Shown: in pieces, positions 44,708 to 54,131 of the stretch
Numbering within the stretch: position 1 is the stretch's first letter
Layout of the letters: each line of letters opens with the position of its first letter
Assembly (NCBI GenBank): GCA_049841135.1
Contig: JASGHK010000001.1
Location: 992,001-1,056,000 of the forward strand
DNA length: 64,000 nt
From: JACRCT01 sp049841135
GTDB taxonomy: Bacteria; Myxococcota; Myxococcia; Myxococcales; UBA5297
Reading direction: 5' to 3'
Translations under genes and position numbers: made by a program
The notes under the pieces: model-generated
Told to the model about the DNA's origin: nothing
The model's input: the letters and a program-made list of their open reading frames with translations, nothing else
Databases searched by the model: none

Positions 44708-45946
44708 ATGTCCTCGATTACCGCGCGCTTCCCCTCCCTCGAGTCCCCGGACTTCCGCTCGCTGCTCTTCGGCCAGCTCGTCTCGCTGACCGGCTCGCAC
44801 ATGCAGCAGGTGGCCGTGGCCTGGCAGCTCTACGAATTCACCCGTTCTCCAGCGGCGCTGGGCCTGCTCGGCGCCTTCCGCGTCGCGCCCATCGTCGCCT
44901 TCGCGCTCCTGGGCGGCGTGGTCGCCGACGCCTTCGACCGCCGGCGGCTGATGTTCTTCTCCCAGACCGCGCTGGCGTGCGTCTCGCTGGTCCTGGGCAT
45001 CGCCACGCACCAGGGCTGGGCGAGCGCCTGGCTGCTCTACGCCATGGCGGCGGTCTCCGGCGCGGCGTTGACCATCGACACGCCGACCCGACAGGCGCTG
45101 GTGCCGCTCCTGGTCCCGCGCGAGCGCCTCTCCGGAGCCCTGAGCCTGTGGGCGACGACAGTGCAGGTCGCGACCATCCTCGGGCCGTCCCTGGGCGGCC
45201 TCGTCCTCGAGCACGCCGGCGTCGCGCCCGTCTACTTCGCGGACGCGGGCTCGTTCCTGGCGGTCATCGGCGCGCTGCTGACCATGAAGACGCGCACCCC
45301 GCCCCGGCCTGGCGCGACCGTCGGGCTCGCGGCGGCGCGCGAAGGCCTCGCCTTCCTCAAGCGCACGCCCATCATCCGCTCGACGATGCTGCTCGACTTC
45401 TTCGCCACCTTCTTCGGCGGCGCGATGCTGCTCATGCCCATCTACGCCGACCAGATCCTCGGCGTCGGCAAGCAGGGCCTGGGGCTGCTCTACGCGGCGC
45501 AGCCCATCGGCGCGGCGATCGCGGGGGCGGTGATGGCGGCGGTGGCGCTCCCGCGGCGGCAGGGCCTCGTCATCCTCTGGTCGGTCGCCTTCTACGGCGT
45601 GGCGATCGCCGTCTTCGGCGCCTCGCACTGGTTCTTGCTCTCGCTGCTGGCGCTGGCGGCGTCCGGCGCGGCGGACACGGTGAGCATGGTCATCCGCCAG
45701 ACCGTGCGGCAGCTGGTCACGCCCGACGAGCTCCGCGGCCGGATGACCAGCGTCAACATGATGTTCTTCATGGGCGGGCCGCAGTTGGGCGAGGTGGAGG
45801 CCGGGTACCTGGCCCGGCTCACCACTCCGCTCTTCTCGGTCATCTCCGGCGGGCTGGCCTGCGTGGTCGTGGCGGCGGTGGCCGCGGTCGTCTCGCCCGC
45901 GCTGCGGCGCTTCGAGCCTGAGTCCGTCAAGACGGAGACCCGGTAG
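44708..45946 (+). CDS. MFS exporter (EntS-like)
   Basis: Inner-membrane transporter of 412 residues with twelve hydrophobic segments. It begins with the MFS-3 pattern FRSLLFGQLVSLTGSHMQQVAVAWQLYE (in pieces), has the cytoplasmic loop DAFDRRRLMFFSQ between helices 2 and 3 and the later TPDELRGRMTSVNMMFFMGG, as in siderophore or drug exporters of the EntS type. The ATG at 44708 begins MSSITARFPSLE, better than an upstream start at 44681. Substrate is unknown; it is 8 kb from the carrier-protein cassette, too far to link confidently. Confidence 0.85.
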   Translation: MSSITARFPSLESPDFRSLLFGQLVSLTGSHMQQVAVAWQLYEFTRSPAALGLLGAFRVAPIVAFALLGGVVADAFDRRRLMFFSQTALACVSLVLGIATHQGWASAWLLYAMAAVSGAALTIDTPTRQALVPLLVPRERLSGALSLWATTVQVATILGPSLGGLVLEHAGVAPVYFADAGSFLAVIGALLTMKTRTPPRPGATVGLAAAREGLAFLKRTPIIRSTMLLDFFATFFGGAMLLMPIYADQILGVGKQGLGLLYAAQPIGAAIAGAVMAAVALPRRQGLVILWSVAFYGVAIAVFGASHWFLLSLLALAASGAADTVSMVIRQTVRQLVTPDELRGRMTSVNMMFFMGGPQLGEVEAGYLARLTTPLFSVISGGLACVVVAAVAAVVSPALRRFEPESVKTETR

Positions 45947-45963
45947 GCACAGTTCCCCTCTCT

Positions 45964-47193
45964 CTACGTCGCCGCGTTCACCCCGACGCGGTACGTCGAC
46001 GGCGGCATGGGCTTGAGGACGACCTTGGTGTAGCCGTCGGCGCGCCGGTCGAACTTGTCGTAGGCGCTGGGGGCCTCGCTCAGCGGTAGGCGGTGGCTGA
46101 CGATGAAGCTCGGCTTGGCGCGCCCGGCGATGATCAGGTCGCGCAGGAGCACGTTGTATTGCTTCACCGGCGTCTGGCCCTGCCCGACCGCGATCCCCTT
46201 CTCGAAGAACTTGGCCCACGGCAGCGAGAAGACGCCCTTCTTGGCCTGCTCGCTCTGCGCGCCCGGGTCGCCCGGCATGTAGACGCCCACGACGCCGATC
46301 TGCCCGGTGGGGTTCACCAGCCGCACCAGGTCCTCGATGACCTGCGTCGGCCGCTCGCGCGACGGGTCCTGCTGGTTCTTGGCCTGGTAGCCGACGGCGT
46401 CGATGCCGCACATGACGCCCATCATCTTCTCCTCGCCCGGCCGCAGCGCGCCCCTGATGAGCGGGTTGGAGCTGCGAATCTCGAAGATCTGCTCGACCGG
46501 GTCGCCGGCGGAGAAGTCCACGGCGATGGCGCCGATCTGCTCGGCCTTCTTCAGCCGGTCCTTCACCGCGTCGATGACGTAGACCTCGGCGGCGCCGCGC
46601 AGCATGGCCGAGTAGGCCGCCAAGAGGCCCACCGGCCCCGCGCCCCAGACCGCCACCGTCTTGCCCGGGCCCACTCCCGCGAGCTCGGTGCCGTGGTAGC
46701 CGGTGGGGAAGACGTCGGAGAGCAGCAGGAAGTCGTCCTCGAGCTCGTCGCCCGGCTCGCCCGGGAGCTTGAGGCAGCTCACGTCGGCGAACGGCACGCG
46801 CAAGAGCTCCGCCTGGCCGCCTCGATACGGGCCCATGGCCGCGTATCCATACGACGCCGCGACGCCGTCGGGGTTGGCCACCAGGCATGCGCTGAAGAAG
46901 CCTCGGGTGCAGTTCATGCAGACGCCGCAGCTGATGTTGAAGGGAAGCACCACCCGGTCGCCGACCCGGATGCTCACCACCGCGGGCCCCACCTGCTCGA
47001 CCACGCCCAGGTTCTCGTGGCCGAAGACCATGCCCGACGGCGCGTCGATGCGCCCTTCGTACATGTGCAGGTCGCTGCCGCAGATGCCCGTGGAGCTGAT
47101 GCGCACGATGGCGTCGGTCGCGCTCTCGATCTTCGGGTCCTCGACCTCGGCTACCTCCACCTGGTTGGAGCCCTTCCACACGACGGCCTTCAT
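45964..47193 (-). CDS. Zinc-dependent alcohol/formaldehyde dehydrogenase
   Basis: Medium-chain dehydrogenase of 409 residues, closest to glutathione-independent formaldehyde dehydrogenases. The catalytic zinc ligands are in GICGSDLH and GHENLG, the structural zinc loop is CGVCMNCTRGFFSAC, and the NAD site is VAVWGAGPVGLLAAYSAM with VIDAVKDRL. The family-typical insert with GIDAVGYQAKNQ is present. The ATG overlaps the stop of a small upstream protein by 4 bp (ATGA). It would oxidise formaldehyde or other aldehydes in the cytoplasm. Confidence 0.9.
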   Translation of the reverse strand: MKAVVWKGSNQVEVAEVEDPKIESATDAIVRISSTGICGSDLHMYEGRIDAPSGMVFGHENLGVVEQVGPAVVSIRVGDRVVLPFNISCGVCMNCTRGFFSACLVANPDGVAASYGYAAMGPYRGGQAELLRVPFADVSCLKLPGEPGDELEDDFLLLSDVFPTGYHGTELAGVGPGKTVAVWGAGPVGLLAAYSAMLRGAAEVYVIDAVKDRLKKAEQIGAIAVDFSAGDPVEQIFEIRSSNPLIRGALRPGEEKMMGVMCGIDAVGYQAKNQQDPSRERPTQVIEDLVRLVNPTGQIGVVGVYMPGDPGAQSEQAKKGVFSLPWAKFFEKGIAVGQGQTPVKQYNVLLRDLIIAGRAKPSFIVSHRLPLSEAPSAYDKFDRRADGYTKVVLKPMPPSTYRVGVNAAT

Positions 47194-47399
47194 GGCTTGC
47201 TCTCCCCCGCTTCCGTTCCTGGGCCCTGGTCCTGCGCTTCCCGCAGCGGATCGCCGTGCGACGGCGTGGTCGCCTCCGGCGCTGGCTCGCTGGGCTCACC
47301 GAGCTGGTCGATGAGCCTCTCCTCGCCTTCGGCGGCGTGGCGCACGTCCTGTGCGCCCTTGACCTTCGTGGGCCCGCTCGGCTCTTTCGCTTCGCTCAT
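47190..47399 (-). CDS. Small acidic protein upstream of the dehydrogenase
   Basis: A 69-residue hydrophilic protein, MSEAKEPSGPTKVKGAQDVR at the start, then an acidic, Pro-rich end (PEATTPSHGDPLREAQDQGP). AAAGGAGAG before the ATG at 47399 is a strong ribosome-binding site, and the stop overlaps the dehydrogenase ATG, so it is a real first gene of a two-gene operon. I do not recognise a family; the composition suggests a disordered protein. Confidence 0.7.
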   Translation of the reverse strand: MSEAKEPSGPTKVKGAQDVRHAAEGEERLIDQLGEPSEPAPEATTPSHGDPLREAQDQGPGTEAGESKP

Positions 47400-47921
47400 G
47401 AGGTCTCTCCTTTGGCGCCAAAGATGGGGACCTGCGCGGCCGGCGTGACCCGACGCTCGCCACTTCGGCGCTCGCCGGCCTGCGCGCCGTCTGCGCCGCC
47501 GGCGACAGGTGCTCACCTTGGGTAGGTGGTGGACGGGGTCGACGGAGCGGACGACGTGGACTGGGTGGACGAGATGGAACCCAAGGAGCCGCTGGGCGAT
47601 GAGGTGGTCGATCAGGCCCGTGGCGATGTAGAGCCCTGGACCACGCACGGCGTGGCCCCCGAAGCCCGCGCCGACCGGGTGCCTCCCGACTTGGTTCCTG
47701 GCGCCCCTTCGCGCTCAGCCGAGCCGCCCGGCGATTGGCCGGACCGGCGGATGGAGCGCGGCGCCGCGGTGCCAGGGGTGGGCGGTGCCCAGGCTCCTCC
47801 CGAGCAGTACGCAGCGACCCCTACCGTCCATTCTCAAGCGGCCGCTGGCGACCGAACCGCGCGAGCCCGAGGTGGGCAAACGCCCGGTGCCGACTTCGGA
47901 AGCGGCCAACGAGCCGGAAGA
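47400..47921. repeat. Intergenic region with GTGGAC 9-bp repeats
   Basis: This 520-bp gap holds no gene that I can support. At 47529-47573 five 9-bp units occur in a row, GTGGACGGG, GTCGACGGA, GCGGACGAC, GTGGACTGG and GTGGACGAG, the complement of the GTCCACCCC type seen upstream of the ECF sigma gene. The rest shows no recognisable structure. The promoter of the small protein/dehydrogenase operon must lie near its right end of transcription, just past 47400. Confidence 0.7.
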
Positions 47922-49499
47922 CTAGCTTCGACGTCGCCACCGCCTGGCCAGCACGCTCGCCAGCACCAGTCCCACGAGGCCCGTCGAGGATCCGGCCGAC
48001 GAGCAGCCGCAGCCCTTGGGCGCGACCGCCCCCGAACCCGCGTCCTTGCCTGGCGTGACGACGGAGGCGGCATCGAGGCCCGGCTGCGCCGCCTGAGCAT
48101 CGGGGCCGGGCTGGGCTGCGGCATCCAGAGCGACTTGCGAGCCGTCCGCCACTTCGGTCGCGGCGTCGTCGGAGCCTTGCGCCGCCGCGTCCTCGCCGAC
48201 CACCACGGTCCCGGCGTCCTCGGCCGGCATCCCGGCGTCCGCCGCCGTCTCGCAGCCCGCGGGCACGAAGTCCCAGGCGTGGATGACGTTGCCCTGCCCG
48301 TCCTTGGCGACGCCCTTGGCGTTGCCGGCTGCGTCCACGCTCACCACGACGAAAGAGGGCTCGGCGAAGGCGTAGATGAGCCCGGCCGCGGTGAAGTCGG
48401 GGGCGTACAGCGGCGCGCCGCCGGCCCCGACCACGAGGTAGTCGGTGCACTGCTCGCGGCCGTGCTCGAAGTAGTGGTCGTGCCCGGCGAAGGTCGAGAG
48501 GACGCCGTACTTGAGCATCAGCGGGACGATCTTCTTCTGCATGTCCGCGTTGCCGCCGTGGGCGTCGCCGGTGCCATGGCTGAAGGCGCCGTGGTGGCTC
48601 ATCAGGAAGAGCTTCTGGCCGCGGGCCTTGGCGGCGGCGAGGTCGCCGTCCAGCCACTGGGCCTGCGCGTCGGTGACCATCGGGTCGTTGCCGGAGAAGG
48701 TGCTGTGCGCGCCTTCGAAGGCGTCGAGCACCGCCACGTGCACCTTGCCCCAGTCGAAGGAGAAGTAGCGCGGGTGCGGCGCGCCGGCGAAGAGCGCGGC
48801 GCTGGCCAGGCCGTCGTAGAACTCGGGGTCGATGCTCTCGTGGTTCGAGAAGGCGAAGACGCTCGGGTGCGTCGCGAGCAGCGGCCGCTCGATCTCGAAG
48901 AACTCGGTGTAGCCGCGGTCGTCGCCGGAGACGACCGGCAGGTTGAGCGCCATGTCGCCGGTGTTGAGCAGGAAGTCGGCGTCGGCGTCGCTGGCGCGGA
49001 TGGCGGCGACCACCGACTCGTGCAGCGCCCGGGTGGAGGTCGCGGTGCTCTCGGCGTCGCGGTTGTCGCCGTAGACCACGAACTTGAACGGCCGGTGGGC
49101 GGCGGGCGCAGTCTTGAAGCTCCCCGACGCCTTCGCGCCCCCGGAGGCGTACTCCATGTCGAGCGTGAAGGAGTAGGCGGTGTCCGGCTGCAGGTTGACC
49201 AGGTGCACGCGGTGGAAGCGCGAGCAGGTCGGGTCCTCGAAGGTCGCGCCGCTGCCGTTGGGCAGCTTGAGCGTGACGGTGGGGATGGTGTCGTTGGGCG
49301 AGCCGGTCAGGGCGTCGTTGTAGCAGGTGTTCCCGAACTTCGAGGTGCCCTGGTGGTGCACGGTGTACCAGGAGACCCACGCCTCGCTGGGCGTCACGCC
49401 CAGGATGACCGGCCCCTTGCTGACGTAGGGATACATGCCGGCGGCAGCGGCGAGAGCCGGGGAGAGCAGCACCAGGGCGACGGCGAGGGGTCTCGACAT
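47922..49499 (-). CDS. Secreted metallophosphoesterase with MYXO-CTERM tail
   Basis: Purple-acid-phosphatase-like exported enzyme, 525 residues. A signal peptide (ALVLLSPALAAAAG) is followed by a fibronectin-like domain (GVTPSEAWVSWYTV) and the binuclear metal phosphoesterase: VVYGDNRD, LLNTGDMAL, FSNHES, LMSHHGAF and FAGHDHYFEHG, which give the metal ligands in order. An Asp/Ala/Gly-rich linker leads to a MYXO-CTERM end, GCGCSSAGS, a hydrophobic stretch, then RRWRRRS. The ATG at 49499 was chosen for the signal peptide. Expected on the cell surface; the phosphate ester substrate is unknown. Confidence 0.88.
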   Translation of the reverse strand: MSRPLAVALVLLSPALAAAAGMYPYVSKGPVILGVTPSEAWVSWYTVHHQGTSKFGNTCYNDALTGSPNDTIPTVTLKLPNGSGATFEDPTCSRFHRVHLVNLQPDTAYSFTLDMEYASGGAKASGSFKTAPAAHRPFKFVVYGDNRDAESTATSTRALHESVVAAIRASDADADFLLNTGDMALNLPVVSGDDRGYTEFFEIERPLLATHPSVFAFSNHESIDPEFYDGLASAALFAGAPHPRYFSFDWGKVHVAVLDAFEGAHSTFSGNDPMVTDAQAQWLDGDLAAAKARGQKLFLMSHHGAFSHGTGDAHGGNADMQKKIVPLMLKYGVLSTFAGHDHYFEHGREQCTDYLVVGAGGAPLYAPDFTAAGLIYAFAEPSFVVVSVDAAGNAKGVAKDGQGNVIHAWDFVPAGCETAADAGMPAEDAGTVVVGEDAAAQGSDDAATEVADGSQVALDAAAQPGPDAQAAQPGLDAASVVTPGKDAGSGAVAPKGCGCSSAGSSTGLVGLVLASVLARRWRRRS

Positions 49500-49597
49500 G
49501 GGCAAGGTTCTACTCCCCACCCCGCCCGGCGCGCCATGCCGTGGACCCGCGGTGCTATCCTTGCCGGCGTCGAACTGGCTCGTGTCCTGGAGGGAAC

Positions 49598-49843
49598 ATG
49601 AAGCTGCTCACCGCCACCATCGTTGCCGCGGCAGTCCTCGTCTCTGGCTCAGCGTTCGCCGCCGCCGCTCCGCCAAAGCCCAAGGTCGAGACCCACGACT
49701 TCCTGGGCACGGAGATTCGCGGCGACTTCAGCAGCCCCGGAGCCACCCCGCTGCTCTCCTACCGCAGCGCGAAGTTCGCGAACCTCATCAAGACCCGGAC
49801 CGACTTCCAGCCCGAGCTCGAGAAGTCCGTCGACGGGCTCTGA
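49598..49843 (+). CDS. Small secreted protein
   Basis: An 81-residue protein with a clean signal peptide (LLTATIVAAAVLVSGSAFAAA) and a short mature part, KPKVETHDFLGTEIRGDF then LIKTRTDFQPELEKSVDGL. AGGGA lies before the ATG. No family recognised. It stands alone between the phosphoesterase (divergent) and a lipoprotein gene. Confidence 0.6.
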   Translation: MKLLTATIVAAAVLVSGSAFAAAAPPKPKVETHDFLGTEIRGDFSSPGATPLLSYRSAKFANLIKTRTDFQPELEKSVDGL

Positions 49844-49951
49844 GGGGCGACACCCCGAGCTCGTCGAGAGGGCGAAGTGCCGTGGACCGGCTATGACCGC
49901 GAGTGCTACCCTCCCCGCACTTTTGGGCCGGAGTGAAGGAAGGCTCCTCAA

Positions 49952-50332
49952 ATGATGCGCTTCATCCTGGCCACTCTCGGTGCCGTTGCAGCCCTTGGCC
50001 TCAGCGGTTGTGGCGACTGCAGACTCTTCGCGACCTGCCCGGCCATCGAGAACTCCGCCGTCGTGCTCAACATCAGGGCCACCGATGGCTCGAGCGTCAC
50101 CGGAGTCACGATTGTGACGGCGGGCGGCGACCAGACCACCTGCAACGACGTGGATGGCTATTACACCTCCTGCGCCATATTCGGCGGGCCGAAGACCTAC
50201 ACGCTGACCATCCGCGCGCCCGGCTACAGGACCGAGACCCGGACCGTCGAGGTCCTGCCCGACAACGACCTCTGCGCGTGCATCAACATGAAGTCCGTCA
50301 CCATCGACATCCAGTTGGTGAAGGAGACCTGA
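49952..50332 (+). CDS. Small lipoprotein with carboxypeptidase-regulatory-like fold
   Basis: A 126-residue lipoprotein. The signal peptide ends in LGLSGCGDC (lipobox). The mature part is a beta-sandwich: NIRATDGSSVTGVTIVTAGG, then CNDVDGYYTSCAIFGGPKTYTLTIRAPGYRTET in pieces, the pattern of carboxypeptidase-regulatory-like domains, with extra paired cysteines. Probably periplasmic or surface-located; function is unknown. A GC-rich hairpin follows the stop. Confidence 0.75.
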   Translation: MMRFILATLGAVAALGLSGCGDCRLFATCPAIENSAVVLNIRATDGSSVTGVTIVTAGGDQTTCNDVDGYYTSCAIFGGPKTYTLTIRAPGYRTETRTVEVLPDNDLCACINMKSVTIDIQLVKET

Positions 50333-50618
50333 ACCTTCCTGGCCCCCTCGCTCCCGGCCGAGCGAGGGGACCGTTCCGGTTGGGATCCGCGCTGAGCGTT
50401 GCTGACACGAGCCCACGCCTTCGGTGATCGGTCAGCGGGGAGCGGGCTTCGAGCTTCCCGATGGACCAGGTGCCGGCGTGCCCGCTCACCTTGGCGGCGG
50501 GCAGCGGCTGCTTCACTTCGGAGCCGAAGAACTCCACGTCCGGTCCGCAGAACCTGCACGCCGCGGGACGCTTCGGGTGGACAACCTGGTGACCGCAATC
50601 GGCGCACTGCCAAATCAT
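50298..50618 (-). CDS. Small zinc-ribbon protein, 3' part probably frameshifted
   Basis: Starts MIWQCADCGHQVVHPKRPAACRFCG, a compact zinc ribbon of the rubredoxin/rubrerythrin type with two CxxC pairs (residues 5-8 and 21-24). The open frame runs to 50298 and overlaps the lipoprotein gene on the other strand. At 50451-50457 the sequence GAGCTTC lies where GAGCTC would give ...WSIGSSKPAPR and a TGA at 50432, making a 61-residue protein that ends before the convergent gene. That shorter form is more credible, as the same motif is broken elsewhere in the window. A role in electron transfer is a guess. Confidence 0.6.
   Translation of the reverse strand: MIWQCADCGHQVVHPKRPAACRFCGPDVEFFGSEVKQPLPAAKVSGHAGTWSIGKLEARSPLTDHRRRGLVSATLSADPNRNGPLARPGARGPGRFRSPSPTGCRW
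50344..50369 (+). terminator. GC-rich stem-loop after the small lipoprotein gene
   Basis: CCCCTCGCTC pairs with GAGCGAGGGG around CCGGCC, 11 bp after the lipoprotein stop. It has no T tract, so it may act as a terminator only with Rho or may merely stabilise the 3' end. Confidence 0.5.
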
Positions 50619-50869
50619 GCGTTCCTCCTTGGTTCGTCCTCTGCGCCATCGGGCCCTTCGACCATCTCCGGGTGAACTGCGGCGCAGGATTCTTGACTAA
50701 CCACCTCGTTTGCTGCGTCAAGGCCCCTCTGGGCCGTCTTGGTTGACGGCACTAGAACCTGGCACCCCCTCGGCTGATTCCCGCGCCTTGCGAAGCGACC
50801 GCGGTTGTGGAGGATCGCCGCGCCCCACAGGGAGTGGCAGAGGCCCTCCGTCTCCGCCAGAGCGTATCC

Positions 50870-51535
50870 ATGGACCAGCCCGAACACCTCGAGAACATCC
50901 GCCACGTCATCTGGGACTGGAACGGCACGCTCCTCGACGACGCCTGGCTTTGCGTCGAGGTGATGAATGGCCTCCTCAGCCCGCGCAACTTGCCCACGCT
51001 CGACGCGGCGCGCTACCAGGACCTCTTCTGCTTCCCGGTGCGCGACTACTACGTCCGCCTGGGCTTCGACTTCGCCGCCGATCCCTTCGAGAAGGTCGGG
51101 ACCGACTTCATCGAGGGCTACCAGGAGCGCCAGCACGAGTGCCGGCTGCAGCCCGGAGCCGAGCAGGCGCTCGGCTCGCTCGCGGATCGGGGCATCGGCT
51201 GCAGCATCCTCTCCGCCAGCCAGCAGGGGCGGCTCGAGGAGCAGTCGACGCGGCTGGGCGTGCGCGAGCGCTTCGTCGCCGTGCTCGGCCTGACCGACCA
51301 CTTCGCGGGCGGCAAGCTCGAGACCGGGCGGCGGTGGATCGCCGAGCTGGGCATCGACCCGAGGCAGGTCTTGCTCGTCGGCGACACCGACCACGACTGC
51401 GAGGTCGCCCGGGACATCGGCGTGCGCTGCGTCCTCATCCCCTCGGGCCACCAGTCGCCCGCTCGGCTGCGCTCGCTCGGCGTTCCTGTGCTCGACGCGC
51501 TGACCGACCTCGGCGTTGCCGCCCAGGCGGCTTGA
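50870..51535 (+). CDS. HAD-superfamily phosphatase (Gph-like)
   Basis: Cytoplasmic haloacid-dehalogenase phosphatase of 221 residues, phosphoglycolate-phosphatase-like. Motif I is VIWDWNGTLLDD with both catalytic Asp/Asn positions (a D-x-N variant of the usual DxD), motif II SILSASQQG, and motifs III-IV ETGRRWIAELGID and VLLVGDTDHDCEVA. A helical cap lies between residues 20 and 90. ATG at 50870. It may be translated with the DUF5714 gene 16 bp later. Confidence 0.85.
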   Translation: MDQPEHLENIRHVIWDWNGTLLDDAWLCVEVMNGLLSPRNLPTLDAARYQDLFCFPVRDYYVRLGFDFAADPFEKVGTDFIEGYQERQHECRLQPGAEQALGSLADRGIGCSILSASQQGRLEEQSTRLGVRERFVAVLGLTDHFAGGKLETGRRWIAELGIDPRQVLLVGDTDHDCEVARDIGVRCVLIPSGHQSPARLRSLGVPVLDALTDLGVAAQAA

Positions 51536-51551
51536 AGAGAAAGGAGCGACG

Positions 51552-52253
51552 ATGGACGCCAAGTCCGGATGCCTCGTTTGCGGAGCGGCGCTCGAGTACG
51601 CCCAGGAGCGCTCGGCCCGAACCTGCGCGCTCTGCGACCTCGAGGCCACGGCCGACGCCTCCTGCGCCGCCGGCCACTTCGTCTGCGACCGCTGCCACAA
51701 GAAGGGAGCGCTCGACGTCATCGAGTCCGTCTGCCGCGCCTCGGCCGAGACCGACCCGATCGCGCTGGCCAACCAGCTGATGAAGAGCCCTAGCTTCCAC
51801 ATGCACGGCCCCGAGCACCACTTCCTGGTGCCGGCGGTGCTGCTGACGGCCACCTGCAACGCCTCGAACCGCGCCGCGGACAAGGAGAAGCTGCTCAAGG
51901 AGGCCCGGCGCCGCTCGGACGCGGTGCTCGGCGGCTTCTGCGGCTTCTGGGGCGCCTGCGGGGCGGCGGTGGGCGTCGGCATCTTCTTCAGCGTCGCGAC
52001 GGGCGCCACCCCGCTCTCGACCAAGGAGTGGCGGCTCTCGAACGAGGCGACGGCGCGCGTGCTCTCGCAGGTCGCCAAGCTGGGCGGGCCGCGCTGCTGC
52101 AAGCGCGACACCTTCGTCTCCCTGGAGGGCGCGGCGGCCCTGACCCGCGAGGCGCTGGGCATCGAGCTCGCGCCGGCGGGAAAGATCGTCTGCCGCTTCA
52201 GCGCGCAGAACCGCGAGTGCCTGAAGACGGAATGCCCGTACTTCGCCGGCTAA
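51552..52253 (+). CDS. DUF5714-like cysteine-rich protein
   Basis: A 233-residue cytoplasmic protein with many Cys and His, probably metal-binding: GCLVCGAALEY, RTCALCDLEA, GHFVCDRCHKKGA at the N-terminus, then HMHGPEHHFLVPAVLL, GGFCGFWGACGAAVGVGIF and CCKRDTF, ending CRFSAQNRECLKTECPYF. This is the DUF5714 pattern as I remember it, found near methyltransferases and radical SAM genes in other genomes. The biochemical role is unknown. It begins 16 bp after the phosphatase stop and has a clear GGAGC before the ATG. Confidence 0.75.
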   Translation: MDAKSGCLVCGAALEYAQERSARTCALCDLEATADASCAAGHFVCDRCHKKGALDVIESVCRASAETDPIALANQLMKSPSFHMHGPEHHFLVPAVLLTATCNASNRAADKEKLLKEARRRSDAVLGGFCGFWGACGAAVGVGIFFSVATGATPLSTKEWRLSNEATARVLSQVAKLGGPRCCKRDTFVSLEGAAALTREALGIELAPAGKIVCRFSAQNRECLKTECPYFAG

Positions 52254-52378
52254 CGAGCGGACCTCCGCGGCCGCTCGACTCCGTCCGAGCGAGCCCACGG
52301 CCTTCCGATTGACCCTGCCCGCGCCTTGCGGGCTAATGGCGCACGCCAATCCCATCCCCCAAGCGTGAGGTCCGTCGC

Positions 52379-54131
52379 ATGCGCTCGACGTCCCGGCTCG
52401 TCCTCCTCGCCGCCCTCTCGGTCGCCTTGGCCTCCTGCAAGGCCGACCCGAATTCCATCAAGGACCAGGCGAAGATCCTCAAGGACAAGGACGCGGAGAC
52501 GAAGCAGAAGCTGCGCGCCGTCGAGAACCTCAAGAAGATCGGCAAGAGCGAGTGCGTGCCGGTGCTGGTCGCCGGGCTGAAGAAGAACCCGCCGAAGGTG
52601 AAGGCGGAGATCGCCGCGGCGCTCGTCGAGTTCAAGGAGCCCACGACCATCCCGGCCATCGCCGAGGCCCTGGAGGCTCGAGCCTTCGGCCAAGAACCAG
52701 GTCGACGTCGACTCGGCCAACCAGAAGATGGCGCAGGCCCTGGGTGAGATGGGCGGCAAGTCGGCGGTGCCGGCGCTGCTCAAGCTCCTGGACGCCACGC
52801 CGAGCAACTATGTGAAGTTCGACGTGCTCAACGCGCTCGGGAAGATCGGCGGGACCGAGGCGGTGCCGCGGCTCACCGCGCTGGCGCTCGACGAGAAGGC
52901 CGAGGCGCCGTTCAACAAGAAGGCGTTCACCGCGCTCTCGCTCATCGCGCCCAAGGACGCGCTGCCGCTCTTCCTCAAGGGCCTGTTCTACCAGCGCGGC
53001 GCGCTGTCGATGTACGCCGACGCGGCCTTCGGCCTGTTCCGCCTGCGCCCGACCTCCAACGACGCGGTGCTGGGCCTGCTGACCGGCAAGGACACCGAGA
53101 CCATCAAGTACGCCAAGGAGAAGAAGTACCAGCCGGCGATCATCGCCAGCATCAGCGCCCAGGTCGCCGGGCACCTGCGCGACCCGCGGATGGTCGGCCC
53201 GCTCGTCAGGCAGCTCAAATACAAGGACAGCGACCCGGACATGGCGCTGGTCGCGCAGACCGCGGCGGTCGAGGCGCTGGGCCGCATGCGCGCCAGGGCG
53301 GCGGTCGGCCCGCTCACCGAGCTGCTCAAGGGCGAGGACCGGGTGAAGGTGGCCGACGCGCTCGGCCGCATCGGCGACAAGTCGGTGCTGCCCAAGATGG
53401 TCGCCTGCGCCGGGCAGGGGAACTGGATCAGCCGCGAGCCGTGCATCCAGGGCATCGTGGCGCTCGGCGGCAAGAACGAGGTCCGCTACTTCGAGGGCTT
53501 CATCAAGGAAGAGCCCAAGAAGTTCATGGCGGAGTGCAAGGCCGGCGACTACGGCGAGGTGGACTGCGACAAGGAGCGCGTGCGGGTGACCGAGGAGCGC
53601 ACCAAGAACCTCACCTCGTACCGCAAGGCGCTGGAGACGGTGAGCGCCTGCACCGACACCCAGTGCTTCGCCGGCGCGCTGGCGAGCGACGACACGGTGG
53701 TGCGCGAGAAGGCGGCCTACGCCGTCGCCGAGAAGGGCGACCTCGAGGCGCTCGACGCGCTGCTGGCCTCGATCAACCGGCCGGTGAAGGCCGAGGCGGA
53801 CCTGGTGCCGCGGCTGGCGGCGGTGCTCGCCGTGGACTGGATGGTAGGGAACAAGCCGGACGCGCGCGCCAAGATCAAGGGCAGCATCCCCCTGCTTCAG
53901 GCGACCATCGAGCGCGACTCGAAGATCGCCCAGAACGCGGAGAGCACCGAGGAGATCCAGCGGCTCGTCGACGTCATCCAGAACGGGCGCGACGCGACCG
54001 CGGCGCCGGCTGGGAGCGAAGACACGGCGGCGGTCGACGAGCCGAAGGGGGAAGACAAGCCCGAGGAAGCCAAGCCCGCGCCCAAGCCGGCTGCCGCGAA
54101 GAAGAAGGCCGGCGGAAAGAAGAAGAAGTGA
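52379..54131 (+). CDS. HEAT-repeat lipoprotein, one apparent frameshift
   Basis: Exported lipoprotein (LLAALSVALASCKAD, lipobox Cys) made of HEAT/PBS-lyase-like helical repeats, for example VPVLVAGLKKNPPKVKAEIA, SAVPALLKLLDATPSNYVKF and AAVGPLTELLKGEDRVKVADAL. The C-terminus is rich in Lys, Pro and Ala and ends in a run of lysines. The frame is broken by one extra base at 52673-52679 (GAGGCTC for GAGCTC); removing it gives ALELEPSAKNQVDVDSANQK and an intact protein of about 583 residues. Probably a periplasmic or surface scaffold. Its stop overlaps the next gene's GTG by 4 bp. Confidence 0.85.
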
